Below, piece after piece: positions 35,245 to 46,469 of a DNA stretch of 64,000 bases. A program made the position numbers and the translations under genes. Below the pieces are notes generated by a model, which saw only the letters and a list, made by a program, of their open reading frames with translations, did no database searches and was not told the DNA's origin. Within the stretch, counting starts at the first letter, position 1; each line of letters starts with the position of its first letter. This DNA comes from Amycolatopsis sp. EV170708-02-1 (lineage in GTDB: Bacteria; Actinomycetota; Actinomycetes; Mycobacteriales; Pseudonocardiaceae): positions 6,262,001-6,326,000 of the forward strand of contig NZ_CP092497.1 of the NCBI RefSeq assembly GCF_022479115.1, given 5' to 3'.

Positions 35245-36213
35245 TCAGGTCGGAACAGGTTTCACGTATCCGGCCCAGCGCTGGAACTCGCTGAACCCGA
35301 CACGCTCGTAAACCCCGAGAGCGCGGTGCGTGTTGTCCTGGTCGACGTTGAGCGAAGCCCGCTGGAAACCCTTGGCCTTCGCCTGGACGAGCGTGTGCCC
35401 GAGCAGCGCTCCCGCGATGCCGCGCCCGCGAAGGCTCGCGTCGGTCGCGACGTGGCTGACGTACAGATCCTTCACGCCCGTAGCGGCCTCGTCGGAGGCG
35501 AAGAACGCGCTCAGCACCATCGCGACCACCCTGTCCCGCTCCGGGCTCAGGAGCAGGAACGACAGGTCCGGCTGGAAGTCCTTCCCGCCGACCACCAGAT
35601 GACGCCAGGCCTCCGGGGACTGCTCGGTGCTCCCCCAGTGATCCGCGAAGGTCTCGTTGCGGGACCGCAGCGTGAAGGCCTCGTACTTCTCCTCGTACGC
35701 GACCAGCGGGAACTCTTCGGGCAGCGGTTTCGCCGACGGGATCGAGGCGAGGTCGGCACGCATGTCGACGAACCACCGGGCGTGCTCGTACCCGGCGCCC
35801 ACGAGCACGTCGGTGAGCCAGCGCTGCTTGGTGTTGACCCCGGCGTGCAGTTCCAGCGGTACGCCCGGATGGGACGTCGCGTGGAGCTTCTTGCCCGCCT
35901 CTTCGAACCAGCTCGTGAGGCGCGCGGCGATCGCGTCGTCGCGGTACGCGGGGTGGACGAGCGTCTCCGCCCGCATCATGTGCACCCGGTCCGCCGCGTC
36001 ACGCTTGCGGAGCAGGCCGTAGGCGACCAGCTTGTCGCCGTCCCAGGCGCTGGTGGACGCCGTCGGCAGGTGGACGGTGGGCGTACCGATCTCTTCGGCG
36101 AGATCCTCCGCGCTGTAGTGCTCCTCGATCGGCTCGGCACGCTCCGCCTCGGCGAAGGTCTCGGCCAGTCGCGGCATGTCGTCCAGGGTCAGCGGGCGCC
36201 AGGTCAGGCTCAT
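35245..36213 (-). CDS. two-domain GNAT acetyltransferase (MshD-like layout)
   Basis: 322 residues with two GNAT-like halves: a weaker N-terminal one (residues 1-150) and a canonical C-terminal one with VSHVATDASLRGRGIAGALL and GFQRASLNVDQDNTHRALGVYERVGF. Mycothiol synthase MshD has this double layout, but the substrate here is uncertain. TAGCCT ends 7 bases before the ATG, so the mRNA may be leaderless. Confidence 0.82.
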   Translation of the reverse strand: MSLTWRPLTLDDMPRLAETFAEAERAEPIEEHYSAEDLAEEIGTPTVHLPTASTSAWDGDKLVAYGLLRKRDAADRVHMMRAETLVHPAYRDDAIAARLTSWFEEAGKKLHATSHPGVPLELHAGVNTKQRWLTDVLVGAGYEHARWFVDMRADLASIPSAKPLPEEFPLVAYEEKYEAFTLRSRNETFADHWGSTEQSPEAWRHLVVGGKDFQPDLSFLLLSPERDRVVAMVLSAFFASDEAATGVKDLYVSHVATDASLRGRGIAGALLGHTLVQAKAKGFQRASLNVDQDNTHRALGVYERVGFSEFQRWAGYVKPVPT

Positions 36214-36272
36214 GCGGACGAGGCTAAGCCCGCGCCTCGGGGTGACGCACTCCATTTAGTTACGCTTCCGTG

Positions 36273-37028
36273 GTGCTCGTGCTGCTCCCCCCTTCCGAAA
36301 CCAAGGCCGCCGGCGGCACCGGCGCGCCGCTGGACCTCGGCGCGCTGTCGTTCCCGGAACTGAACCCGGCCCGCGCGAAGCTGGCCGACGCGCTGGCCGA
36401 ACTGGCGGGTGACGTTCCGGCCAGTGTCGCCGCGCTCGGCATCACGCCACGGCAGGCCGACGAGGTCGCCCGCAACGCCGAGCTGTGGACGTCGCCCACG
36501 ATGCCCGCGCTGCGCCGCTACACCGGGGTCCTCTACGACGCGCTCGACGTGAAGTCCTTCACCAAGGCGACGCTGGCGAAGGCCGAGAAGCGCCTTGCCG
36601 TGGCTTCGGCGCTGTTCGGGGTGGTCGCGGCGACCGACCCGATCCCGGCGTACCGCCTTTCCGGCGGCAACGCGCTGCCGTCGCTCGGGACCGTCCGCAG
36701 CGTGTGGAAGCCGGTCCTCGAACCGGTGCTCCAGGGCATCGACGGACTCGTGGTCGACCTGCGTTCCGGTACCTACTCGGCGCTGGCGAAGCTCCGCCCG
36801 GACGCGGTGACCGTACGTGTCGTGACCGAGGACGCGAAGGGCAACCGCACCACGGTGAGTCACTTCAACAAGGCGTACAAGGGACGGCTGGCCGCGGAAC
36901 TGGTGAAGTCCCGCAGCGAACCGTCCACTGTGGAGCAGCTGATGCGCGTGCTGTCGAAGGCGGGCCTCGACGTCGAACGCACCGGTGACCACAGTATCGA
37001 GCTGCTCACCGGGGACGGAGTGCATTAG
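36273..37028 (+). CDS. yaaA: peroxide stress protein YaaA (DUF328)
   Basis: 251 residues of the YaaA family: VLLPPSETK at the start, RYTGVLYDAL, and the conserved SHFNKAYKGRLAAEL near the end. In E. coli YaaA limits free iron and DNA damage during peroxide stress. I start at the second of two tandem GTG codons because the family begins MLVLLPPSE; TACGCT ends 6 bases upstream of it, pointing to a leaderless transcript. Confidence 0.9.
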   Translation: MLVLLPPSETKAAGGTGAPLDLGALSFPELNPARAKLADALAELAGDVPASVAALGITPRQADEVARNAELWTSPTMPALRRYTGVLYDALDVKSFTKATLAKAEKRLAVASALFGVVAATDPIPAYRLSGGNALPSLGTVRSVWKPVLEPVLQGIDGLVVDLRSGTYSALAKLRPDAVTVRVVTEDAKGNRTTVSHFNKAYKGRLAAELVKSRSEPSTVEQLMRVLSKAGLDVERTGDHSIELLTGDGVH

Positions 37029-37115
37029 TTCCGTACCCATACGGGCTTCTTCCTCGGTTGTTCCACCAGGCGCGGATGCGGAAAGTGATTTCCAGCCACC
37101 TGGAAAGGAACCACC

Positions 37116-38567
37116 GTGAACAGAAGACAACGGCTACTGGGGATCGCCACCGCCACCCTCGGCTGCCTCTCGGTCCTCCTGCCCGCTCCGGCGGCCGCCG
37201 CGAACCTGCCCGCCGTCACCCCGACGGATCAAGCGGTCGTCCCCGGTGGACTGCACACGAACTCCATCGGCGGCACCCCCGCCTCGGTCCGGGACTACCC
37301 GTTCATCATCGCCGGCCTGCGCGAAGGCGGAACTCGCCCGCAGGGCCAGACCTGCACCGGATCGGTCGTCGCGCCGCGCAAGATCCTGATCGCCGCGCAC
37401 TGCAAGGACGCGGCGGGCGAGAAGTCCTTCCTCTACGGGCTGGACGATCTCAACGCCGGTGGCGGGACGCGGATAGGCGTCGTCAGCTACGAGAAGCACC
37501 CGAAGTACGTCAACTTCGACCAGGGCTACGACGTCGCGGTGGTCACCACGGACGCCGACATCCCGGTGCCCGGCGGGCAGTACGCGAAGGTCGCGACGTC
37601 GGCCGACACGGAGCTGCACAAGCCGGGCAAGTCCGGGCTCGGGCTCGGCTACGGCAAGAAGGACCACAACGACGACACCCGCAACGTCGAACTGCACAAG
37701 TTCACCCTGCCGATCGTGCCGGGCAGCAACTGCAGTGGTGTCGGCGCCGGCTTCAAAGAAGCCACGATGATCTGCAGCGGGTACAGCGACGGCCACGTCA
37801 CGATCCTGCCCGGCGACAGCGGCGGGCCGCTCATCGTGGACGGGACGGTCGTCGGCGTCGCGTCGTGGAGCCGCAGCGACTTCAAGTGGTACAGCGTTTA
37901 CGGCCGGCTGAACAACGACATGGGCGACTGGGTCAAGCAGCAGATCGGCGAGCCGCAGAACCCGGAGAAGTTCTCCCTGGGCGTGACGCCGTCCGCGCTG
38001 AAGGTCGAGCCGGGCAAGTACGTTTCGGCCACGGTGACCAGCAAGCCGGGCAAGAACGGCGCGGAGAAGGTCGATCTCAGTGCTTCGGGGCTTCCTGAAG
38101 GCGCGACGGCCACGTTCCAGCCCTCGTCCATCACCTCGGGCGAGTCGGCGAAGGTGAGTATCGAGGTACCCGCCGGGACGGCCGAAAAGGACTACGCGGT
38201 CACGATCTCGGGCAAGGGCACCACCGACACCGCGACCACGAACCTCACGCTGACCGTCGGCGAAGGTGGACCGCAGCCCGGTGACCTCAAGGTGGGCCTG
38301 AGCCCCACCAGCGGGACTTCGCAACCCGGTTTCTTCAGCAACGTCACGGTTTCCGCCACCGGCGGCACAGGCACGATCACGCTGTCGGCGTCCGGGCAAG
38401 GGCTGCCGTTCGCCCCGTTCTTCAACCCGCGGACGATCTCGAGCGGCGGCAGTTCGACCATGCAGGTGGTCGCGCCCTTCCAGCGGGGCACGTACCCGGT
38501 GACCGTCACCGCGACGGACTCGGCAGGCAAGACCGCCACCGCCGTCTACACCCTCACCGTCCAGTAA
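37116..38567 (+). CDS. secreted trypsin-like protease with C-terminal Ig-like repeats
   Basis: 483 residues. A signal peptide ends near AAAANL. The S1 domain has His in LIAAHCKD, Asp in YDVAVV and Ser in LPGDSGGPL. After about residue 275 two beta-sandwich repeats follow (FSLGVTPSALKVEPGKYVSA... and LKVGLSPTSGTSQPG...), likely binding or spacer modules. AAAGGAA precedes the ATG. Just upstream TTTCCAG-N4-CTGGAAA (about 37089-37106) is an inverted repeat that could be an operator. Confidence 0.9.
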   Translation: MNRRQRLLGIATATLGCLSVLLPAPAAAANLPAVTPTDQAVVPGGLHTNSIGGTPASVRDYPFIIAGLREGGTRPQGQTCTGSVVAPRKILIAAHCKDAAGEKSFLYGLDDLNAGGGTRIGVVSYEKHPKYVNFDQGYDVAVVTTDADIPVPGGQYAKVATSADTELHKPGKSGLGLGYGKKDHNDDTRNVELHKFTLPIVPGSNCSGVGAGFKEATMICSGYSDGHVTILPGDSGGPLIVDGTVVGVASWSRSDFKWYSVYGRLNNDMGDWVKQQIGEPQNPEKFSLGVTPSALKVEPGKYVSATVTSKPGKNGAEKVDLSASGLPEGATATFQPSSITSGESAKVSIEVPAGTAEKDYAVTISGKGTTDTATTNLTLTVGEGGPQPGDLKVGLSPTSGTSQPGFFSNVTVSATGGTGTITLSASGQGLPFAPFFNPRTISSGGSSTMQVVAPFQRGTYPVTVTATDSAGKTATAVYTLTVQ

Positions 38568-38573
38568 GCAGAC

Positions 38574-38632
38574 AAGTCCGTGAAGGCCTCCTTGAGGGAC
38601 TCTGGGTCCCTCAAGGAGGCCTTCACGGACTT
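38574..38632. terminator. perfect 27-bp-arm hairpin between convergent genes
   Basis: Arms 38574-38600 and 38606-38632 are exact complements, loop TCTGG. It starts 6 bases after the protease stop and ends directly before the stop codon of the convergent oxidoreductase gene, so it could stop transcription from both sides. The arm contains GTGAAGGCCTCCTTGAGGG, related to the hairpins at 1141 and 7195. Confidence 0.75.
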
Positions 38633-40156
38633 TCAGGATCGGGCCAGCACGGCCATCGCGGCGTTGTGCCCAGGGATGCCGGAGACACCACCGCCCCGGA
38701 CGGCCCCGGCGCCGCAGAGCAGCACCCGTTCGTGCGTGGTCTCGACGCCCCAAAGACCCACCTGGGTGTCGTCCGCGGCATAAGGCCACGAAAGATCTCG
38801 ATGGAAGATGTGTCCCGCGGGCAGCCCCAGTTCGGCTTCGAGATCCAGCGGCGTCTTCGCCTCGACGCACAACCGGCCGTCCGGCGCGCGCAGCACACAA
38901 TCCTCGATCGGCTCGGCGAGCACACTGTCCAAAGAGGACAAGGTCGCTCGCAAAGCCTCGTCCCGTGCGGCGTCGTTGCGGCCCTCGAACAGCCGCGCGG
39001 GCATGTGCAGCCCGAACAACGTCAGCGTCTGCACCCCGGCCGCCCGCTCGGTGGGGCCGAGGATCGACGGATCGGTCAGCGAATGGCAGTAGATCTCGCA
39101 CGGCGGCAGCGACGGGATCCGGCCCGCGGCGGCCTCGGCGTAGGCCGTCGCCAGTTGCCCGTAACCCTCGTTGACGTGGAACGTCCCGCCGAACGCCTCA
39201 CGCGGATCGACACCCGGATCGCGCAGCTTCGGCAACCGCGACAGCACCATGTTCACCTTGAGCTGCGCGCCTTCCGGCGCCTCCGGCGGCTCCTCCCCCA
39301 GCAACCGTGCCAGCGTCCGCGGCGCGACGTTCGACAGCACGTGCCCGCCGCGCACGGCGAATTCGTCGTCGCCGAGCCGATAGCGCACTGAGCCACCTGG
39401 GTCGATCGACAACACCTCGGCGCCGGTGATCAGTTTCGCCCCGGCGGAAGACGCGGCCGACGCGAGCGCCCCTGTCACCGCGCCCATCCCGCCCACCGGC
39501 ACGTCCCAGTCGCCGGTCTCGTTGCCGATCACGTGGTAGAGCAGGCAAAGGTTCTGCCGGAAGTCGCCTTCCCCGGCGAAGGTGCCGATCAGCGCGTCGG
39601 TCAGGACGACGCCGCGGACGGTGTCGTCGCCGAACATCCCGGTCAGCGTTTCCGAGATCGGCCGTTCGAACAGCGCGTCCCACGCCGCCGGCTCGATACC
39701 CGAACGCAGCTCCTCCCTGGAGACCAGCGGCTGGGTCAGGGTGGGGAAGGTCCGTTTCGCGACCTGCGACGTCATCGCGTAGAACCGTCGCCACGCCTCG
39801 AAGTCCTTTGTGGACCCGGTGAGCGCGGAGAACGACGACGCGGTACGGCTCTCGTCACCCGTGTCGACAAGGAGACCGCCATCGCCGACGGGGGTGTACG
39901 ACGACATCCGCCGCCGCCGGAGATCGAGGCCGAGCCCCAGCTCCGCGATGATCTTGCGCGGCAGCAGGCTCACCAGGTACGAGTACCGCGACAGCCGGAC
40001 GTCGACGCCGGGGAACGCCCGGAAGGAGACCGCCGCCCCGCCGACCTCGTCGCGCCGTTCCAGCACCAGCACCGACCGGCCGGCCCTGGCCAGGTAGGCG
40101 GCCGCCACCAGGCCGTTGTGCCCGCCACCGACGATCACGGCATCGTAGGACTCCAC
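38633..40156 (-). CDS. FAD-dependent oxidoreductase, phytoene-desaturase/PYROXD2-like
   Basis: 507 residues. The dinucleotide loop is DAVIVGGGHNGLVAAAYLARAG, followed by LERRDEVGGAA, and the C-terminal FAD motif is LLCGAGAVRGGGVSGIPGHNAA. It belongs to the CrtI-like amine-oxidoreductase group that includes PYROXD2. There are no carotenoid genes nearby, so a role in pigment synthesis is not supported. The start is GTG with GGGAGG 6 bases upstream. Confidence 0.87.
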   Translation of the reverse strand: MESYDAVIVGGGHNGLVAAAYLARAGRSVLVLERRDEVGGAAVSFRAFPGVDVRLSRYSYLVSLLPRKIIAELGLGLDLRRRRMSSYTPVGDGGLLVDTGDESRTASSFSALTGSTKDFEAWRRFYAMTSQVAKRTFPTLTQPLVSREELRSGIEPAAWDALFERPISETLTGMFGDDTVRGVVLTDALIGTFAGEGDFRQNLCLLYHVIGNETGDWDVPVGGMGAVTGALASAASSAGAKLITGAEVLSIDPGGSVRYRLGDDEFAVRGGHVLSNVAPRTLARLLGEEPPEAPEGAQLKVNMVLSRLPKLRDPGVDPREAFGGTFHVNEGYGQLATAYAEAAAGRIPSLPPCEIYCHSLTDPSILGPTERAAGVQTLTLFGLHMPARLFEGRNDAARDEALRATLSSLDSVLAEPIEDCVLRAPDGRLCVEAKTPLDLEAELGLPAGHIFHRDLSWPYAADDTQVGLWGVETTHERVLLCGAGAVRGGGVSGIPGHNAAMAVLARS

Positions 40157-40228
40157 GCAAGACCTCCCAGCGAAAACGACAGTGCGCCGCGGTCATCGTG
40201 ACCACGGCGCACCGCCGTTCGCAAGGAC

Positions 40229-41775
<1,547 letters not shown>

Positions 41776-41776
<1 letters not shown>

Positions 41777-42939
41777 CAGAGACCCGCCACGTTCAGCAGC
41801 TTGTTGGTCGAACCGGTGCCCGGGCTCTTGACGACGCCGCTGGTGGCGGCGTTGGCGAGACCGGAGGCGACGGCGGCCGGGGTGGCCGACGGGTTCGAGG
41901 TCAGGTAGATCGCGGCCGCGCCGGCGACATGCGGCGTCGCCATCGAGGTACCGCTCATCTGCTGCGTGCCGCCACCATTGCGCAGGGAGGTGATGCTGGT
42001 GCCCGGCGCGAAGATGTCGGTGCAGCTGCCGTAGTTCGAGAACGAGGACCGGCGGTCGTCGCTCTGGGTGGCGTTGACGGTGATGGCCTCACGCACGCGG
42101 GCCGGGCTGGTGGAGCAGGCGTCCGTGTTGGAATTCCCGGAGGCCACCGTGTTCGTGATGCCCGCCGCGACCGCGCGGCGCACGGCGGAATCCACCCCGG
42201 AGTCGGCCGGGCCACCGAGGCTCATGGTGAGCACCGACGGGCCCTTGGCGTTCTTCACGACCCAGTCGATCCCGGAGATGATCTGCGAGTACTGGCCGCT
42301 GCCCTGGCAGTTCAGCACGCGGACCGAGACGATCTTGGCGCCCTTGGCCACACCGTAGGTGGCGCTGCCGACCGTGCCGGCGACGTGCGTGCCGTGTCCC
42401 TGGCAGTCGCGGGCGTCGCTGTCGTTGTCGATGAAGTCGTACCCGCTGGTCGCGCGGCCGCCGAATTCGGACTGGCGGTAGTCGACACCGGTGTCGAGGA
42501 CGTAGACCGTCGCACCGGAACCGGTGTTCGGGTAGGTGTACTTCTTGTCCAGCGGCAGGTTCTTCTGGTCGATCCGGTCCAGACCCCAGGTCGGGTTGGT
42601 CTGCGTGCCGAGCAGATGCGCGACCGCGTCCTGCTGGACGAAGTCGACGTTCGGGTCGGCCGCGAGCCGTTTCGCCTGCGCCTCGGTCATCTTCGCCGAG
42701 AAACCGTTCAGCGCGGCGCTGTAGGTCGCCTTCACCTGGCCGCCGTACTTCGCCGCGAGGCCGGCGTCGCCGCTCTTGAGCGAGACGATGTACCCGTCCG
42801 TGACGGCTCCCGGCACACCGGCGCCGCGGATCTGCCCCTCGGCGGCCGCGGCCGGTCCGGCGAAGGCCACGGTGGCCGCCGCACAGGCCCCGGCGAGCAC
42901 CGCACCCGCGATCCGGTGACGTCGAAGTTCTCCACGCAT
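41776..42939 (-). CDS. secreted subtilisin-like protease
   Basis: 387 residues: signal peptide ending near AAAAEG, I9 propeptide, then an S8 domain with Asp in VLDTGVDYRQ, His in GHGTHVAGTVG and Ser in SGTSMATPHVAG. It lacks the P domain of its neighbour. The ATG at 42939 is chosen because the signal peptide begins there and GGAGCTCAGGA lies directly upstream. An operator-like element (42951-42974) sits just before the start. Confidence 0.92.
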
Positions 42940-42950
42940 TTCCTGAGCTC

Positions 42951-42974
42951 CGTTCACTCGAACAGGTGGTTCGC
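42951..42974. promoter_or_regulatory. operator-like element, copy near the subtilase start
   Basis: CGTTCACTCGAAC-AGGTG-GTTCG, with an inner inverted repeat CGAAC/GTTCG, placed 12 bases before the subtilase ATG on the minus strand. A near-identical copy lies at 43166-43189 before the divergent LuxR gene. The 270-base gap between the two genes has no other gene. Confidence 0.5.
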
Positions 42975-43165
42975 GCCGGCGGGATTCCGGGCCGACGCCG
43001 TGACGTGCAGTCACGCATGAATCACTTTCGGGTGGCGGGACCTGCGCGAACAAGCGAGGCAACGGTCCGTAGGACTACGTATCTAATGGCGAAATCCACC
43101 GTCCCTACGAAAGTCTGGTGACCGTCCGAGCGGGTTCCGTGATCATCGAACCCGCGCTTAAGCTG

Positions 43166-43189
43166 CGTTCACTCGAACGGTGTGGTTCG
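43166..43189. promoter_or_regulatory. operator-like element, copy near the LuxR-regulator start
   Basis: CGTTCACTCGAAC-GGTGTG-GTTCG, a direct repeat of the element at 42951-42974 with one inserted base. It ends 20 bases before the ATG of the large LuxR regulator. The pair suggests one regulator, perhaps the LuxR protein itself, acts on both divergent transcripts. Confidence 0.5.
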
Positions 43190-43209
43190 TGAAGCGGGGG
43201 TGACCCGGC

Positions 43210-46073
43210 ATGGTGATCGGTGGCTGCCGACGCAGGACGAGTTCGCCCATACTCGTCGGCCGTGAGGCGGAACTACGCGCGCTCCTCGACGGCGCGATGC
43301 GCTCGCCGTCGGTGCTCATGCTCGAAGGGGAAGCGGGCGTGGGCAAGACCCGGCTCGCCACCGAACTGCTGGCCTGCGCCGAACTGGCCGGACGGCCGGT
43401 CCTCACCGCGGCCTGCCAGCCGCTGCGCGAGCCTTTTCCGTACGGCGTCGTCTTCGACGCGCTGAAGGACGTCCGCCCGGCGCGTGAGCTCAACCCGGTG
43501 ACCGGCGTCCTCGCGCCCTACTTGCCCGAACTGGCGGCATTCCTGCCGCAGCCGCCACCACGGCCCGGCGATCCGAGGGCCGGACGCCACCAGCTCTTCC
43601 GCGCCGTCCGGGAACTGCTCGGCTCGCTGGGCCCGCATGTCCTGCTCATCGAAGACCTCCACTGGGCGGACGACGGTTCCCGCCGTCTGCTCCGGTTCCT
43701 GATGACCGAACCGCCCGCCGGCCTGACGCTCCTGGTCACGTACCGGCGCGAAGAGACCCCGGGCGGGATCCCGCTCGGCAGTGCCTACCGGCCGACGCCC
43801 GGCACCGCGCACACGCTCGTCACGCTCCGGCCACTGGACCGCGACGGCGTCCAGGCACAGGTTTCGGCCCTGCTCGGCGAAGCGAACGTCTCCGCCGAAT
43901 TCGCCGCGCGGCTGCACGAGCGGACCGCGGGGATCCCGTTCGTGGTCGAGGAGATCGTGCACGCGATCGGAGGCGTCGAAGGCGCGGTGCACGCCGACGG
44001 CGCGACCGCGCGGCGGCTGCTCGACACGGTCGAAGTCCCGGCGCTGCTGCGGGAAGCGACGGTCGAACGGCTCATGGCACTGCCGCCCGTCTCCCGGCGG
44101 ATCACCGACGCCGCCGCCGTCCTCGGCACACCGTCCACTTCGGACCTGCTGGCCGCCGTGGCCGCGCTCACCCCGAACGCGCCCGCCGCGCGCTCGTGCT
44201 CGCGCTCGAACGCAACGTCCTCGTGGAATCCGGCGAAGGCAGGTACGGCTTCCGGCACGCGTTCGCCCGGCAAGCCGCGTACCGCACCATCCCAGGTCCC
44301 GATCGCCAGGAACTGCACCGGCGGGCCGCACGGCTGCTGCGCGACCGCCTCCCGCAATCCCTGGTGCGGCTGGCCGAACACTGCCGGAAGGCGGGCGACC
44401 GGGCCGGTGCCCTGAAATACGGTGAAGCGGCCGCGGATCAGGCGTCGACGGTCGGCGACCTCGCCACCGCGACGGATCTGCTCCGCACCCTGCTCGACGA
44501 ACCGGGTCTCCAACCGTCCGATGTGGACAGACTGGCGGTCAAGTTCAGTTCGGTGGCGTGCAACGGGCTCGCGCAGACCGAAGTCGTCCCGGCGCTGGAG
44601 CGGCTGCTCACCGACGGCAGGCTGTCCGGACGGCTGAGCGGCGAGGTCCGGCTGGGGCTCGGGCTCCTGCTGGTGCGCCAGGCGGGCGGCTTGGAGGCGG
44701 CGAGGACCGAGATCGAGATCGCCGTCAACGACCTCGCCGACCGGCCCGACCTGGCGGGCCGCGGGATGGGCGTCCTCGCCCAGCCCTGGGTCGGCGCGAC
44801 CCCGCTGCGGGAGCACCGGCGCTGGATGGACCGGGTGGACGAGCTCATCGAAAGCGCCACGGACCGGCGGCTGAAGATCATCCTGCTGGCCAACAACGCG
44901 GCGTCACGGCTGCATATCGGGGACCCGCGCGGCTGGGACATGCTGGACCGGGCGCCCACCACCGTCGGTTCCCCCGACGAACAACGGCATCTGGCGCGGC
45001 TGCACTGCAACAGCGCCGACGCGTGCGCCTGGACCGGTCACCACCGGCGGGCAAGGAGCCTGCTGCACAGCGGGATGCAGCTGGCCGCCGACTGCGGGGC
45101 GCCCTACGTCGTCAGCACCGCCCGCGCGACGGCCGTCCACACCGACTGGCTCACCGGGAACTGGGACGGCCTCGCCGAACGGGCCTGCGCGCTGATCGAC
45201 GAGTACCGCGACCTCCTGCCGGTGACCAGCGAACTGTGCCTGGTGCTCGGCCTGCTCGCCGCCGCCCGCGGCGAATGGGACGAGGCCGCGGCCCGGTTCG
45301 CCGGAACCGCGGCGGATCAGCCCGAGAACGCGTTCACCCCGGTCGCGATCGCCGCGCACGCCGGGATGGCGGGCATGCTGCTCGCGCAGGACCTCGGCGA
45401 GGCCGCCGTCACCCAGGCCGAGCAGGGGCTGGAACTCTTGCGCGCCAAGGGTGTCTGGGCCTGGGGCGCCGACCTGCTCATGGCCGCCGTCGACGCGTAT
45501 TGCGCCACGGGACGGGACGCGGAGGCGCAGGCACTGACCGACGAGTTCGAACGCGAGGTCGGCGACCTCGACGCACCGTCGACCCGGGCCGCGCTTGCCG
45601 CGAACCGCGGTCTCATCGCGGCGTCCCGAGGCGACCACACCGAGGCGATCGAGGCCTTCGACCAGGCACGGACCCGGTTCGAGGCACTCCCCGCGCCCTA
45701 TCACGCGGCGCTGGTCGCCGAACGGGCCGCGCGCTGCCGTCTCGCCCGCAACGAAGACGTCGCCGAGACGTTCGCGGCGCTCGCGGAGACCTTCGACCAC
45801 CTCGGCGCCACGCGGGACGCCGCGCGCTGCCGCCATGCCTTCCGGTCCACCGGCGCCGTCGCCCCCTCGCGGCGCGGGCGCCGGGGTTACGGCGACGAAC
45901 TTTCCCCACGCGAGCGCGACGTCGCCCGCCTGCTGGCCGCCGGGCACACCAACCGGGAGATCGCCGAGGTGCTGTTCCTGTCCCGGCGCACGGTGGAACA
46001 GCACGTCGCGAGCGTGCTGCGGAAGCTGAAGGTGCGGTCGCGGAGCGAGCTGGCGGGGCTGCGGTCGGCCTAG
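43210..46073 (+). pseudogene. frameshifted large LuxR-family (LAL/MalT-type) ATPase regulator
   Basis: Frame 1 from ATG 43210 carries a Walker A motif (EGEAGVGKTRLA) and Walker B (HVLLIEDLHWADD). Near 44190 the frame changes (one base missing in GCCGCGCGCTCGTG), and the next frame continues LVLALERNVLVESGEGRYGF through TPR-like helices to a LuxR helix-turn-helix (LSPRERDVARLLAAGHTNRE...TVEQHVASVL) at the C-terminus. With one base restored the product is 954 residues, the usual size for this class. It would be an ATP-dependent transcription activator, and the divergent protease genes are plausible targets. Confidence 0.82.
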
Positions 46074-46088
46074 CCCGGCTCGGTGGAT

Positions 46089-46240
46089 CGCGTGACCGAT
46101 CGGACGGCACGCGTGATCCGACGGACGGCACGCGTGACTGGATGGACGACACGCGTGATCCGGCGGGCGCGTCCGTGTGCCGTCCCTCCAATCACGTGTG
46201 CCGTCCATCTGGACACGAGTGTCGTCCGGCTGGTCACGCG
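46089..46240. repeat. dyad-symmetric array with exact 21-bp period (array 1)
   Basis: CGCGTGA-type words start at 46089, 46110, 46131 and 46152, followed by reverse-complement words (TCACGTG, ACACGAG, TCACGCG) at 46192, 46213 and 46234. The step is 21 bases on both sides. Each unit ends with GGACGGCA-like sequence or its complement. The 396-base gap 46074-46469 holds this array, a possible promoter (TTGCGC-N17-GATGAT, 46280-46308) and a short leader ORF. Confidence 0.75.
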
Positions 46241-46356
46241 TGACGGACATGGCTTCACGGACCCCGGGAATTAAATCGGTTGCGCACGCCGCGGGGGTCC
46301 GGGATGATCGTCCGCGATCCGGCAGGGAGCCGGTGGATGCGACAGGGAGGTGCCTC

Positions 46357-46413
46357 GTGCTGATGACTGTCCGGGGCCTTGGCCGCCCCCATCCACTCGC
46401 CCCTCGCGGCTGA
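46357..46413 (+). CDS. possible 18-residue leader peptide before the RIO kinase gene
   Basis: GTG at 46357 is preceded by GGGAGG with 6 bases of spacing, a stronger ribosome site than most in the window, and reads MLMTVRGLGRPHPLAPRG before a stop. It lies 56 bases upstream of the RIO kinase start and could be a regulatory leader. Only position and the ribosome site support it. Confidence 0.35.
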   Translation: MLMTVRGLGRPHPLAPRG

Positions 46414-46469
46414 GCGCGGAGCCACGACGCTCGCCCGGTGGGGCATCCCTGATCTAGGAGAACCCACCA

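Noticed and set aside
38633..40156. Carotenoid biosynthesis locus
   Set aside because: The FAD oxidoreductase is CrtI-like in fold only; no phytoene synthase, GGPP synthase or cyclase genes are nearby.
46089..46240. CRISPR array
   Set aside because: Units are only 21 bases with no separate spacers, orientation flips in the middle and no cas genes are present.
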